A stretch of DNA of 64,000 nt, taken from contig OY986971.1 of the NCBI GenBank assembly GCA_963920575.1, positions 11,348,779 to 11,412,778 of the forward strand, in the 5' to 3' direction. Position numbers and translations under genes: made by a program. This document shows, piece after piece, positions 10,997 through 21,930 of this stretch (its first letter is position 1; every line of letters starts with the position of its first letter). The notes beneath the pieces were generated by a model. That model made no database searches. It was not told where the DNA came from and worked only from the letters and a program-made list of their open reading frames with translations. This DNA is from Narthecium ossifragum. Its lineage: Eukaryota > Streptophyta > Magnoliopsida > Dioscoreales > Nartheciaceae.

Positions 10997-12184
10997 TAGG
11001 GGTGGCAATTCGAGTCGTGACCCGCGAACCCGACCCGACCCGACCCGAAATAAACGGGTTCGGGTTTGATATAAACGAGTTCGGGTCATAAACGGGTCGA
11101 CCCGTTTATGACCCGCGAATAAATGGGTCGGGTCGGGTTGACCCGCGTAACCCACGGGTCAACCCGTTAACCTGTTTATCCTACCCTTACCTGGTTACTC
11201 TATCCTCCACACTCCACTCCTCTCAGGCTCTCACCTCTCACCCTCTCCACTACTCCGCCTAACCAGCTCTCCTCCTCTCCCTCTCCCTCCACTCCTCTCA
11301 CGGTCTCACCCCTCTCCTCCTCCCTGCCTCTCTGCTACCCTCCCCGAGCCCGAGCCGAGGTCGCCTCAGCCACGACCTCCATGACCTACCCGGCCTCCGC
11401 GACAACCACGACCTCCAGGCTCCAGGACCTCCACGACCTCCCCGGCCGCCGTCCTCGACCTCCCCGAGCCGAGGTCACCTCAGCCACGACCTCCAGGACC
11501 TCCCCGGCCTCCGCGACAGCCACGACCTCCAGGCTCCAGGACCTCCACAACCTCCACGACCTCCCCCCCCCCGCTGTCCTCGACCTCCCCGAGCCCGAGG
11601 TCACCCACAACCGCCACCAACCACGACCGCCACCGACCTCCAGTACCTCCACAGCCTCCGCGGCTCCGCCCCCCACTCCTTCCCGTCACTGCGTTGCCGT
11701 CCTCGACCTCCGCGAGCCTCATATCCGGCCAGATCCGGTCAGATCCGGCCATATCTGCCTCAGATCCGGCCAGATCCGGCTAGATACGCCTTAGATGCGG
11801 CCAGATCCGGCTAGATCCGGCCAGATCCGACTAGATCCGCCCCAGATCCGGCCAGATCTGGCCCGATCCGGCCAGATCCGGCCGTTTCCCTGCCAGATCC
11901 GGCTGTTTGCCAGCCAGATCTGGCCGCCAGCATCGCTCGCGCCGCCTCTCCCTCGTTGGCCGTGGCGGGTTGTTGTGGCGGGTCAACCCGAACCCAACCC
12001 GACCCGTTTAATAAACGGGTTAGACGGGTCGGGTCGGGTTGACCCGTTTATATATGGGTCGGGTTTGGGTTTACAAACCGGACCCGTTTATTAAACGGGT
12101 CAGGTTCGGGTTTGGTCTTTTGTTAAACGGGTCAGTGTATGACCCGACCCGAACCCGACCCGTGAACCCGAATTGCCACTCCTA
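10997..12184. mobile_element. Non-autonomous hAT element in the RT gene of B
   Basis: 1188 bp with 16-base terminal inverted repeats (TAGGGGTGGCAATTCG against CGAATTGCCACTCCTA, one mismatch) and a perfect 8-bp target duplication GGTACCAT at 10989-10996 and 12185-12192. An 8-bp duplication and these ends fit hAT. The outer 200 bases on each side are rich in GGGTCGGGTTGACCCG-type words forming long subterminal inverted repeats. The centre has a duplicated segment of about 114 bases (from about 11367 and 11481) and an AGATCCGGCC repeat field (11720-11920). No transposase is present; the proline- and threonine-rich open frames are by-products of the repeats. Confidence 0.92.
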
Positions 12185-12192
12185 GGTACCAT

Positions 12193-12880
12193 CCTTCTTC
12201 TTTGCGAACAACATTGGCGCCCCCCAGGGAGACATGCTGGGACGGATGAAGCCTCTGCTGATAAGCTCGTTTAGCTGGGTCGTCAACTCACTCTGCTCTG
12301 CTGGTGCCATCCTGAAAGCTGGGAGAGAGATCGGTGCGATACCTGGTACTAGGTCGATCTCAAAATCGACCTCTCTGCGTGGTGGAAGCCCTGGCAACAC
12401 CTCGGGAAACACGTCGGTGTAGTCGCACAAAACCCTGGGAAAACTGCGCTGCTGCACTCCCTTAGAACCGGACAGGGACAGGCTGGCCAACAAGGCTGAG
12501 AGCTCGCTGCCACGCCTCCCAACACCACAAGCAAAGGAATCGGCAGAGAATCGATCCCCCAACAACACAAACCGTGTCCCGTCGGGTGTCCAAGCAACCA
12601 CCCTCCGGCGACCACAGTCAATGACGCTCCGGTATGCTGCCAACCAGTCCATACCGAGTATCACGTCAAAGCCGGTCATGTCTAGCACCCGCAGGTCTAG
12701 ACAGACCCGGAGGCCTCCAACCTCCAAGAAACAAGATCGGCAGACCCGATCCACCCTGACCGCTCCGCCGATCGGTGAGTCTACAAACTGTGCCACCTCT
12801 AGCCGACTCGTCTCTAACCCTAGCGATGCCATGTACATGCTAGCAATGTAGGAGTGAGACGCCCCAGAATCTATCAGCAC
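12193..12880 (-). pseudogene. Aspartic protease and start of RT of element B
   Basis: Minus strand, about 230 residues. The protease active site is DSGASHSYI. GFDVILGMDWL follows, then the linker FPEVLPGLPPRREVDF typical of gypsy pol, and the first RT residues (SMSPWGAPMLFAKKKDGT). The frame then runs into the hAT element. The protease cuts the polyprotein; nothing in it looks damaged apart from upstream stops that separate it from gag. Confidence 0.88.
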
Positions 12881-12944
12881 ATCTACTAAGGAACTAGAAA
12901 GCTGAAAAATACCTCTGAGGACGGATGGCTCTGCCGCTGCCTGC

Positions 12945-13130
12945 TGCTACTGCCGCGGTTGCTGGTACTGCTGCGGCTGCTGGTACTGCGGCGGTTGCTG
13001 GTACTGCTGCGGCTGCTGGTACTGCTGCGGCTGCTGGTACTGCGGTGGCTGCTGGTATTGCTGCGGCTGCTGGCACTGCAACGGCTGCTGGCACTGCAAC
13101 GGCTGCTGGTACTGTGGTGGCGGCTGATAC
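12945..13130 (-). repeat. 18-bp coding tandem repeat (QQPxQY) at the gag-protease junction
   Basis: About ten copies of an 18-base unit. On the minus strand it encodes Gln/Pro/Tyr hexapeptides (QQPQQY, QQPPQY, QQPLQC). The units differ by single bases. In-frame stops (CAG-like positions now TAG) lie near both ends, at about 12949 and 13131. Confidence 0.85.
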
Positions 13131-14104
13131 AGCTAGACGGTGTCCTGCCGCTCATGAACTGGGAGGGCAAACACCTGCCCCCGATGGCCGCCTCTGCCTC
13201 TGGGAGGCCCCGGCCCGCGTCCACCTCCACTCCCCTGCCAGGCACCGGACCCTCCGCCTCTACTGCCTTGCGGCATAGCGCTCTGCGCTCCTCGCGAAGT
13301 GCAGTCTCTACGGTAGTGCCTCGGCTGCCCGCACAGGAAGCAAGTGGGTGTCGCGCCGCCAGGCTGCCGTCCCTAGTCTCCCCCTGACGAAGCCTGCCCA
13401 GATGGCCCGGCCGTCAGTAGAAACGGAGCTGGTGGGCTCGGTAGTGGCTGCTGGTACTGTGGTGCACGCTGCGGCCGATGCTGAAAGGGCCGCTGACGCC
13501 ACGGCTGTCCCCTACTGAACCCTCCGCCCTGGGGTCGCTGCTGCTGTGAGCTGGTAGAGACTGCCGGTGGAACTGCCCTGCGTCTCTCGTCCCGTGACTG
13601 CGCCTCCACAACTAAGGCGCAGTTCAGAACTGCTGAGTGCGTCTGGAAGCGGTGGGAACACGTCTGGCGCCTGATCTCTGGACGAAGACCCCACTCAAAC
13701 TGCCGTGCCCTGGCCACTGGATTTGCTGTCACTGCCCCCGCGAAACGGACCAAGTGCGTGAACCAGGTGCCATACTGCTGTACAGTGCGAGTACCCTGCA
13801 GGAGGGACTGGTACTCGCGAGACAGGGCGACACGCGTACTCTCCGGGAAGTACGCGTCCAAGAACAACGCCCTGAACTCCTCCCACGTCGACTCCTCTCC
13901 GCCACTGGTGTGCTGGGCGGTGCACCACCAGTCAAGGGCGTCACCATCGAGCTGGAACGCCGTGAGGGTGACCCGGATCCGGTCATCCCCGACGAAGAGA
14001 GCGTCGAGAACGCGCCTGACTCCTCGAAGCCATCCGTCTGCCATGGTCGGATCTCCAGTCTCACCGCTGAACCTAGGCGGGTTCAGCCGCTGGAAGTCCA
14101 TCAT
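13131..14104 (-). pseudogene. gag of element B with zinc knuckle
   Basis: Minus strand. From 14104: FQRLNPPRFSGETGD, then the capsid-type core with DALDWW, FRALFLDAYFP and YQSLLQGTRTVQQY, then a Gln/Pro-rich basic tail. A TAG at 13373-13375 ends this frame after 243 residues. In the same frame beyond it is a CCHC zinc knuckle (CFLCGQPRHYRDC, 13301-13342), so the stop is a later lesion. Gag forms the particle and binds RNA. The frame is open upstream of 14104, so the native start may lie further up. Confidence 0.88.
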
Positions 14105-14506
14105 GACCGCTGCCGTGGCCCACCCGTCGACCGGAGCGAGGACCCCCTCCTCGGCGATAGGAGCCTCCTCCCGTGCGACCGCAACCGTCGCCGGTGATGG
14201 CTCAGTCCGTCGAGCTCTGACCGCCCTGACAGGTGCTACCCTGTCTGGTCGAGCGGGCCGACCAGGTCGTGCCCCACCTCGACCAACAACAGAAGGTCAG
14301 TCTCGAGCTCCCGCCATCTGCACAATCACCAACGACAAACGAGCGTTCACTCGTCAGAAACCCAAGACAAAACATCACAACATAAAGCGGAAAAGCATAA
14401 CACATCACAAGGAGAGCATGCACGGATGTTCTAGACATAGAACTAACCCATTCCACGCTCAATCTCAACCGAACCTGATCCTAACACCCTGGGATCTATA
14501 GCCTAA

Positions 14507-14518
14507 GCTCTGATACCA
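14507..14518 (-). other. Primer-binding site of element B
   Basis: Reverse complement reads TGGTATCAGAGC, 3 bases from the LTR edge at 14522. Initiator-Met tRNA type, as in A and K. Confidence 0.9.
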
Positions 14519-14521
14519 AGT

Positions 14522-17500
14522 TGTCGCGCCCCGACCCGTGTAGGCCCAACCGGGCCGGGCGACGCGAAGCGGAACCTAACCTACTGCGGAAATTTTTGAC
14601 GAGGTTTCCCTCTATTCGTAGTGGTTACCCTAACAATCACAACCATCCTGTATTATACAAATATTACAAACTTCAAAGACTGAAACTGGATATTTATATA
14701 CAATCCTCAAACAGGGAAATTATACATTTATCACTCCCGTAGGAGACTATGTATAACAAAAAGGTAAAGACTGGAAGATCGCCACCTCTCAAGTACCGCC
14801 AGACGCCGCCACGTCACCAAACACCGGCCCGGTAGGGGCGACCGAAGAAGAGCTAGCGCCAGCACCTGCAAAATGCAGCCCGGGTAGGAGTGAGCACTAA
14901 GCTTAGGAAGGACACTACACTACGACACTCACAAGGGAGGGAACACAACTGTGTCACCCCCAAGTCTATCCTAGGTGTATACAAGGGTCCCATAACCCTA
15001 CCGGAAGTCCGTGAACGCAAGCCCAAAACTCTGCAACTCTCAACAGGACACAGGACACTGTTTGGCGGGCCAAGACACCGCTAGGCAGGCACTCCTCCTC
15101 CCAAGAGTTTAGGAACACCGGACTCCGGCTATACTTCGAATACAACTTGAAGTCGACACGACCTCTAAACATCGAACAAACATGTATTCAAGTCAAACTA
15201 ACCCTATCATCGAAAACGACTGAATCCTACAAATCGAGTCCTGGACCAAGCTACCCACAACGGTCCTAGAGCTAGATCCGGGCTACCTGAAAGCCCCGGA
15301 TCGGCAACGCCCTACACAGATCCAACTAATGCGCAACACAATGCATGTTATGGACATGTGCAGGATACTACAGATAAACATGCAACAGTATGTGATGATA
15401 TACAATAACAAGGTCTGGGCACGGCACACTGCCGGCCCGGGGTGGTGAATAGGTAAATAAGGTCTAAGGAGCTGCTGTAGTGGTACCACCACCAACTGCC
15501 AGCAGTCCACCACAACACATGCACCGGGAAGCAGCCTCGCAAAGAACAGCTTACAAATATCACAAATAAAGCCCTCGGCGCACGCCGGCATGCAAGGCTA
15601 GGGAAAGCTGTAGGGCTACCTGCCCGTTTATTCTAAACATCCCGGGAGTCATCACTCCCCCGGTTTACCACTGCCCCTATTATAGGACTAACATGCTTAA
15701 TCGTATATACAAGGTATAAAGCGATAAGGAAAACCGACATACCAAGCCCCGCGGGCAAAAACCATGAAAAACCCTCTCTGCTACTGAAGGATCGATCCTT
15801 CCCAATGAAAGGATCGATCTTCTAAGTAACAGTGAGCTTCCCTCACTGTCGAGACAAGGAAGATCGATCCTTCCTCCTAGGAAGATCGATCTTTCTTGAA
15901 ACAGAGGGCACCCTTCGCTTTGCACCAAGAAAGATCGATCCTTCCTTCCAGGAAGATCGATCTTCTTCGTGACGAAGGGTAACCATGCTACCCAAGAACC
16001 GGGATCGATCTTCTCCAAACAGGAGATCGATCCTTCATCGGGCATAGCATGATCCACCCAGAGGGATCGATCCTTCCTTCAAGGGGGATCAATCCTAATG
16101 GGTTCTCCGGCGTACTTCCGACGAGAAATACCGCCGGAGGAGACATCCAAACTTAACGAAACTCTGGGATCTGATAGATCAAGATTCCACGAGTCCAAAA
16201 CCGGTGAAAACACAAGAAACAAACATGTATGTAGAGAGATCTAAGTAAAAGAACACAATCAAACCGGAAACTCCAAAAACCCGGAATAAATGTTGGTAGG
16301 TGACGGGACGTGAAAAGTGTCGCGGCTTAACGCGCCCGATCAAAATTACAAATTTATAATCGAACTACTAATTAACTACCTTTGGGGGGTAGCTAGCGGT
16401 GAGTCTGAGTCGAATCCACAGGGAATGCGTATGGAAACAATTAAACTACTTACCTCAATCTAAGTGTTCCTACAAGGATAATAAAATAAATGGTTTTTGG
16501 GTTTTATGATAAGAAAACTAAGAAAGCATGTAAATGATTCAATTGATAGAAAGATGTATTAGGGAATCCCAATCTGGATTAGGCTCAATCGTAGCTTTCT
16601 AATGGATCAAGATGTGCAATCCTATCGAGACACTACAATATCGACTACCTTGTGGCTAACAAAGGTCGTCGCTAACGAATAACCGGTTAAAGACTATCCG
16701 TCGCATTAGGTGTATGCTAGAATGTCGACGATCGAGGGATTAGCTACAATCATCGCCAACGAGAAGTCGGGTTAGGATCATCTCATCGCAAGGAATCGGG
16801 TTGTATGGAGTACGGTAATGGATCAATATGGTTCTAGCACATCGCATCCAATACACTACAAAAGATAGGATAGATGCTAGGTTAGATGTGGATTGGAGTG
16901 GTTCTAGCACAACCAAGTCCCTAACCTAGAGCCAAGACTCCCTTCAACACAAGTGGCCATGGTTCTAGCACAACCTACTCATTGGGGAATATCAACAAAC
17001 ACCTATTGGGCACAAGGTTCTAACTTATGCATACCAAAATATTCATCCATCCAACATTAGAATCCAACTACAAAGGTATAGAAATGAAGAATAAATTCAT
17101 ACAACTTGTCTCATAAGGATTACAACATCCAAATCCAAAGAAAACTACAAATAAAAACCTAAAACATCATGGTATTCCACTAGGTAGATAGATTAGCTAC
17201 TCATCTTCGATGGAGAGGCCATGGAGAAGAGATGGATCCTCCTCTTCATCAATCTCCTCCCTCTTGGATGAGAGCTCCCTTCCTTGCCCAAGGGGTTTGC
17301 CCCTTTCCTTAGCCTCTTCTTCTCCAAAAGAATCCCCAAAATCCCCCAAAAGGGGTCTATTTATAGCCTCCAAGCATCCCCCACCCGGATTAGATCTGGA
17401 CCATTGATTTTGCTCGGCTGGCACAAAAGGATCGATCCTTATAGGGTAAAGGATCGATCCTTCTCTTGAGTTCTGGCTGCGCCCCGACGAGGATCGATCC

Positions 17501-18430
17501 TCTAGTAGATGGAGATCGATCCTAGAGAATGTTGCATTCTGTCTCTGGAAAATGTGCAAAAAGGATCGATCCTTTATAGACAGAGGATCGATCTTCTTTT
17601 CTGCATATTATCTCTTTTGCCATTCAGCACTGCGCATTGGTACGAAAAATGCCATAACTTCATCTAAGAAATTCGGAATCATGAACCGTAAAATTCTTCA
17701 GAAACTAGACTTCCAGAGCTTTCCAATGATATATGGCACATTATCTGGTTCTTCCTGAGAAGGTGCAGTTTAATCTTTGAAGTTGACCCATGTACCTAAA
17801 TGTGCTCGAATAGGCTCGTTTACGCTGCAAAGTTGATCTAACTTCTGTTGAAGGCTCTTGTACCTAAAATACCATGAAGATTATTAGAAATACCTTGCTC
17901 GAAGACTAATAAAGGTAAATTAAGGGGTTAATTTGTGTACTTTTCACGTCTCATCAGTAGGAATCCCTACCGGAGCAAGAGCAGCTTAGATGCAAGCAAC
18001 TAGGCCTTGGATCGTCCTCAAACGCCTTCAAAACTGCAAGATCTGAGCTCAAATCTCCGGATTTCAAAAGGGATTCAAGGAAGAAAGTCTCGTTTGCTTT
18101 ATAGGCAAACGAACCGACTTATGAATGATCGATCCTTCCCCAGGCAAGGATCGATCCTTCATGACGATCGCACTTGACTTTCTGGCACTAGAGGATCGAT
18201 CTCTTAGCCAGATTGGATCAATCCTTTTTGTGCTGAAAGCTAAACTTAGGCAAGAACTCAAGCCTAAGTCCGGATCTTTCGATCCCGGGTCCCACTAACT
18301 AACCAAACATTACCACAAACACGGTCGGTGTGTGCACACGCGGGTGTGAAACAAGCCGACAAGGCGCAATTTACCAAATTGCCCTTGCGGTCCACGACGA
18401 GCCACAGGAGTAGAGGAACGGGTCCTCACA
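14522..18430 (-). mobile_element. 5' LTR of element B, interrupted by a solo LTR
   Basis: Without the 16301-17956 insertion and its duplicated GTAGG it is 2248 bp, against 2237 bp for the sister LTR. GATCGATC clusters lie at 15788-16092 and 18127-18220. The minus-strand TATA-like block (CCTATAATAGG) is near 15668-15690. Confidence 0.92.
16301..17956 (-). mobile_element. Solo LTR of an Athila-like element
   Basis: 1656 bp, TG...CA ends, 5-bp target duplication GTAGG at 16296-16300 and 17957-17961; the sister LTR shows the empty site. Orientation is minus: a TATA box reads CTATAAATAG on the minus strand near 17357-17368, with GATCGATC sites upstream at 17428-17595. It is homologous to the LTR of element D (shared GAAAAGTGTCG and GTCGAATCCACAGGGAATGC blocks). 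The termini are also inverted for 18 bases (TGACGGGACGTGAAAAGT), which can look like a DNA transposon. No internal region is present. Confidence 0.88.
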
Positions 18431-18435
18431 ATTTG

Positions 18436-19200
18436 TGTGGTTGTTTGTTATGTTCTATGCATGATCTATTTGTTGTGTGCAGGTTCGCCCGGTTGGTTGT
18501 TGTCTTTTGTTTTGTGGTCGTAGGGAACGGGCGTTTGTTCTTGTCTTGCGGCTAGGGGCCTAGAGATGTGTGACCGTACGGACTAGTGTGTTCTTGGTGA
18601 TGATTTGCTAGGCTACATTCTTCTCTGGGAACGAGACTTGCGTGATGGGATGCTCGGCTGTAGAAAGTCTTGAATAGTAGATCATAGTTCACTTCGTTAG
18701 GGCTAGACCTGTTGTGGTGGCCGACCGAAGAGAATGAGTTAGTGGCACATGCAACACCGATGGTTAAACACCTAGCCGTTTGCCGTAAGACATAGTTTGG
18801 TGAACGTGTAGTCGAACCCTAAGTGGGATGTGAGGGCGTAGGACTGGGTAAGTGTCGGTCTTCTACTTGGGGTGCCAGTCACTGGTACACTACCTGTGGG
18901 ATTGCCTGTTGGTTCGCGAGGCGTTGGTTGCTAGTTCGCGCGTTTCCGGGAGTCTGAGGTAGTGGTACGGGGCTGGACTGATAAGTGTGACCACATGCTA
19001 GTCTAGCCAAACTACCATGCCGATTGTGATAATAACCTGCATCAGATGTTTCCACTGTGGAGTTGAACAGAGAGGACACCTGTCGGGACTGGGGCACGAG
19101 TATGATTGGTGTGTCGAGGATGCGAGCTTGAGTTTGGTGATTTTCGTTTTTCGTGCTCGAGTCAAATTTCGGGGACGAAATTCCCTTAAGGGGGGGAGGT
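18436..19200 (+). mobile_element. Right internal part of element A with gag zinc-knuckle remnant and polypurine tract
   Basis: Continues A after B. Near 19035-19110 a plus-strand reading shows CFHCGVEQRGH, a likely remnant of a retroviral zinc knuckle. The end has the standard gypsy block GGGGACGAAATTCCC, then a purine run (19188-19199, AAGGGGGGGAGG) directly before the 3' LTR. That run is the polypurine tract for plus-strand priming. No protease, RT or integrase is left. Confidence 0.8.
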
Positions 19201-19404
19201 TGTGAGGACCTATTTGCATATAAGGGTTTTTCTGTAAGATTTAGATGACCTTTAGTGTAATTTCGTGTTTTGAGGGGGTTTTCTGCAAAAACCACCCCCA
19301 CCCTTCTAGAAAATTCGAGTCTCTTCTCTTCTCTTCTTTTTGGCTGCCAACCAGAGAGAGATCGGGAGAGACCGAGAGAGAGAGATAGAGAGATTTGAAG
19401 AGAG

Positions 19405-19445
<41 letters not shown>

Positions 19446-21706
19446 GGGAGGGAGGGAGATGGAGAGGAAGCAAAGGAGATCGTCGGCGTCGGAGAAGGGA
19501 AGAAAGGATGAAGAAACTGGCAGAAGGAGAGGTGGAGATCGCCGGAAATTGGTAGATCCGGTGAGGTTCTCGACGGATTTCATCTCCCTCTTGGCTTAGG
19601 TGAGCTCCCACATTCTTTCCCCTCCGATCTCTTCTTTTTCTGGGTTTTTTCCGTTGGGTTTTGGGGAGCTTCGCGGTTCTTCGGCGATGGGTCGCCGGAG
19701 AAGATGTTGCGGACGGCGTTGGGGACCTCTCTCGGAGACTGCAGCGCCGGGGAAGGACCCCCGTGGTCCGGGGCATCTCTCTAGGCGCCCTGTCCGAGCG
19801 TTTCCATGGCGGGGGGATCCTTGATCCTCCTCCCTGCCATGGATTCCGGCGAGGGTCCGGCCGGCTTTCCTCTAGGTGTGGCCATTGATCTCCCTTGGGG
19901 ACCCGGAACTTGGGGAAGCGAGCACGCTCCCCTCGTCTTCGGCGGAGCTCCAGCGGCCCTTCTTGGCGGAAGGGTACACGTCATCGGGGCTGGGTCGTCG
20001 CAGACGCATCGTAGACGCGGAAGTTTCCGTCGCTGGCGCAGCAGAGTCCGTTGCGGGCGCGTCATTGGTGCGGTAGATTCCGTCGCAGGCGCGGCGGAGT
20101 CCGTCGTCGGTGCGGCAAAGTCCGTCACAGGCGCGGTAGATTCTGTTGCAGGTGTGATGTCGCGTTGGAAACGCCGGGGGGCTGGTCCACCCGTGGGCGG
20201 AGTCGTCGCTCGTGCCCCTGTGTGCGGAGCGCCAATATCCGATTTCGATGATGTTCGCGTCGTTTCGACTGGCTTTCCGAACTCTACCTGTATTAGTAGA
20301 TTTAACGGCGTTTGGAGCTGTACTTGATCGTAATCTTGATTCTTGTGCTTTAGGCGATCGATTGAGTGGCCGTCAGGTGTCGGGGCGCGACGTGGGCTCC
20401 CGGACTTAGAGTTTACGCTTGGATTGTTTCCTTGAGGTAGGAGTTACCTCATAGGATTTGTTGTGCTCTGTTTGTTATATAAATGTGTTGATGCCATGTT
20501 ATATTTATGTATGTACTTTATTAATCTTGTGTGTATATGCGATGCTATGTTATGCCATGATAGTGTATTTGTTGTGCTAGAGCTTGTTGGGCTAGTTGAG
20601 CCCATTACAAGCTTATTTATGACATGTTATGTTATGTATATGATGATTTCCTGTATGTATGTGTAATGAGATTAATTGACCATTTTATTAATTGATCAAT
20701 TATTTATGTGATTTGTGCATACATGCTAGGAATGTCAGGTTTGTCTTAGGATAGGTTGTGGTTGGGTCTAATCAGGTCCTATAGCTAGACTAGTCAGAGT
20801 CTAAGGGCTATGTCGATAACTTGACTTGAGGATTTGATCTGATTGAGGACTTGACTTGAGGATTTGATCTGATTGAGGATATGACTTGAGGTTGTGTTGC
20901 CTATACTAGTATACTGAGGCCTGTATAGATTCTAGAGGGGTCTGGGCGAGCATTGACGCCCGGACGCGGCGACTGTGCGTGTAAGACTTACCTAGACTAG
21001 CCAGACCATACTAGGATCAGTAAACTAGGATAGGTGGATGTTGTACCTATACTAGTATACTGGGGCTGGGTATAAAGTCTATAGGGGTATGGGCTAGCGT
21101 TGGCGGCCGGCGGCTGGAAGCGCTGCTGTGCATGTAAGACTTACCCATACTAGCCAGACCATACTTGGACAGTATACTAGGATAGATGGGTGTACACCAG
21201 TGTCCTTAGAGTGTGTCAGGTGACTCCTATTGGGCTTTCGAGCTCATTTTCCTTGGGTTTTTGTTATGTAGGAGGTTGGTCCGAGACCAGTAGGTGGTCA
21301 GCAGTGACGAGGCGTCATTTTGTGTTTATTGATTGAGAGTTAGCTTTGTAGTAGGTGGAGAGTTGTGGGTTGTTTTCCAAATTTATTTTGTACTCTACCT
21401 TAACTCTCAATTTGTGTATTTAACGCCTTTATATACTAGAATTTGGGAAATTTGTATATTGTAGCCTCGTGGCTCAATCATGTATGTGATGACTGAAATC
21501 CTATGTACATGAATGAATGAAAGAAATGTGAATAAATGAAATTGTGATAAGTGTTGTAAATACTGGATGAATTATCATAGGATGTGTGAATTATGTATCT
21601 ATTGACAGGTTGTAATTGTGATCTCACGTGCCCGTGCTCAAGGGTCATGCCGAATTTTTGAGTAATCTTTGGGATATTTTATATTAAATTGGGGCGGGGC
21701 GTGACA
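19201..21706 (+). mobile_element. 3' LTR of element A
   Basis: 2506 bp, TGTGAGGACC to GGGGCGTGACA. Compared with the 5' copy it has a short-unit insertion at about 20815-20885 (GACTTGAGGATTTGATCTGA repeated about 2.5 times) and a longer GA tract (19359-19451). The 5-bp duplication cannot be checked because the left end of A is not intact in the window. Confidence 0.9.
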
Positions 21707-21930
21707 CTGTTCGTATTCCTAGGATGGAAACAATAAGCATTCAATATCACCATAATCAGGGGGTTTAATGACCCATAAAACAATAGATACATAAAAGAAT
21801 AAGTATACAACAATGAAGCCGCAATAATGAATCAAGCAAACAAATAATAGCTTTTATATTCCCAAATAGTAAAGAAACATCACATAATGCTTTGATGAAA
21901 TCCTAATATAACGATAGACATTCTTTTCTA
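21707..21930. other. 3' flank of the patatin-like gene
   Basis: AT-rich DNA between element A and the stop codon of the minus-strand gene. It would hold the 3' UTR and poly(A) site; I cannot pick one signal with confidence. Confidence 0.4.

Larger units (their letters stand above)
3939..18430 (-). mobile_element. Gypsy chromovirus-like retrotransposon B, full span including nested insertions
   Basis: Bounded by LTRs at 3939-6175 and 14522-18430, with the 5-bp target duplication ATTTG at 3934-3938 and 18431-18435. It reads on the minus strand: PBS at 14507-14518, then gag, protease, RT/RNase H, integrase and chromodomain. Order PR-RT-RH-IN with a C-terminal chromodomain is that of plant chromoviruses (Tekay/Del-like, inferred from motifs only). 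It is inactive: stop codons in gag, a hAT element inside RT, a palindromic LTR after integrase, a scrambled chromodomain and a solo LTR inside its own 5' LTR. By eye its LTRs differ by several percent, so it is older than element C. Confidence 0.92.

Noticed and set aside
11381..11794. Pro/Thr-rich 137-residue open frame
   Set aside because: It is a translation of duplicated GC-rich blocks inside a non-autonomous hAT element; no known domain.
16301..17956. DNA transposon, because its ends are inverted for 18 bases
   Set aside because: Sequence is homologous to the LTR of element D, with a TATA box, TG...CA ends and a 5-bp duplication.
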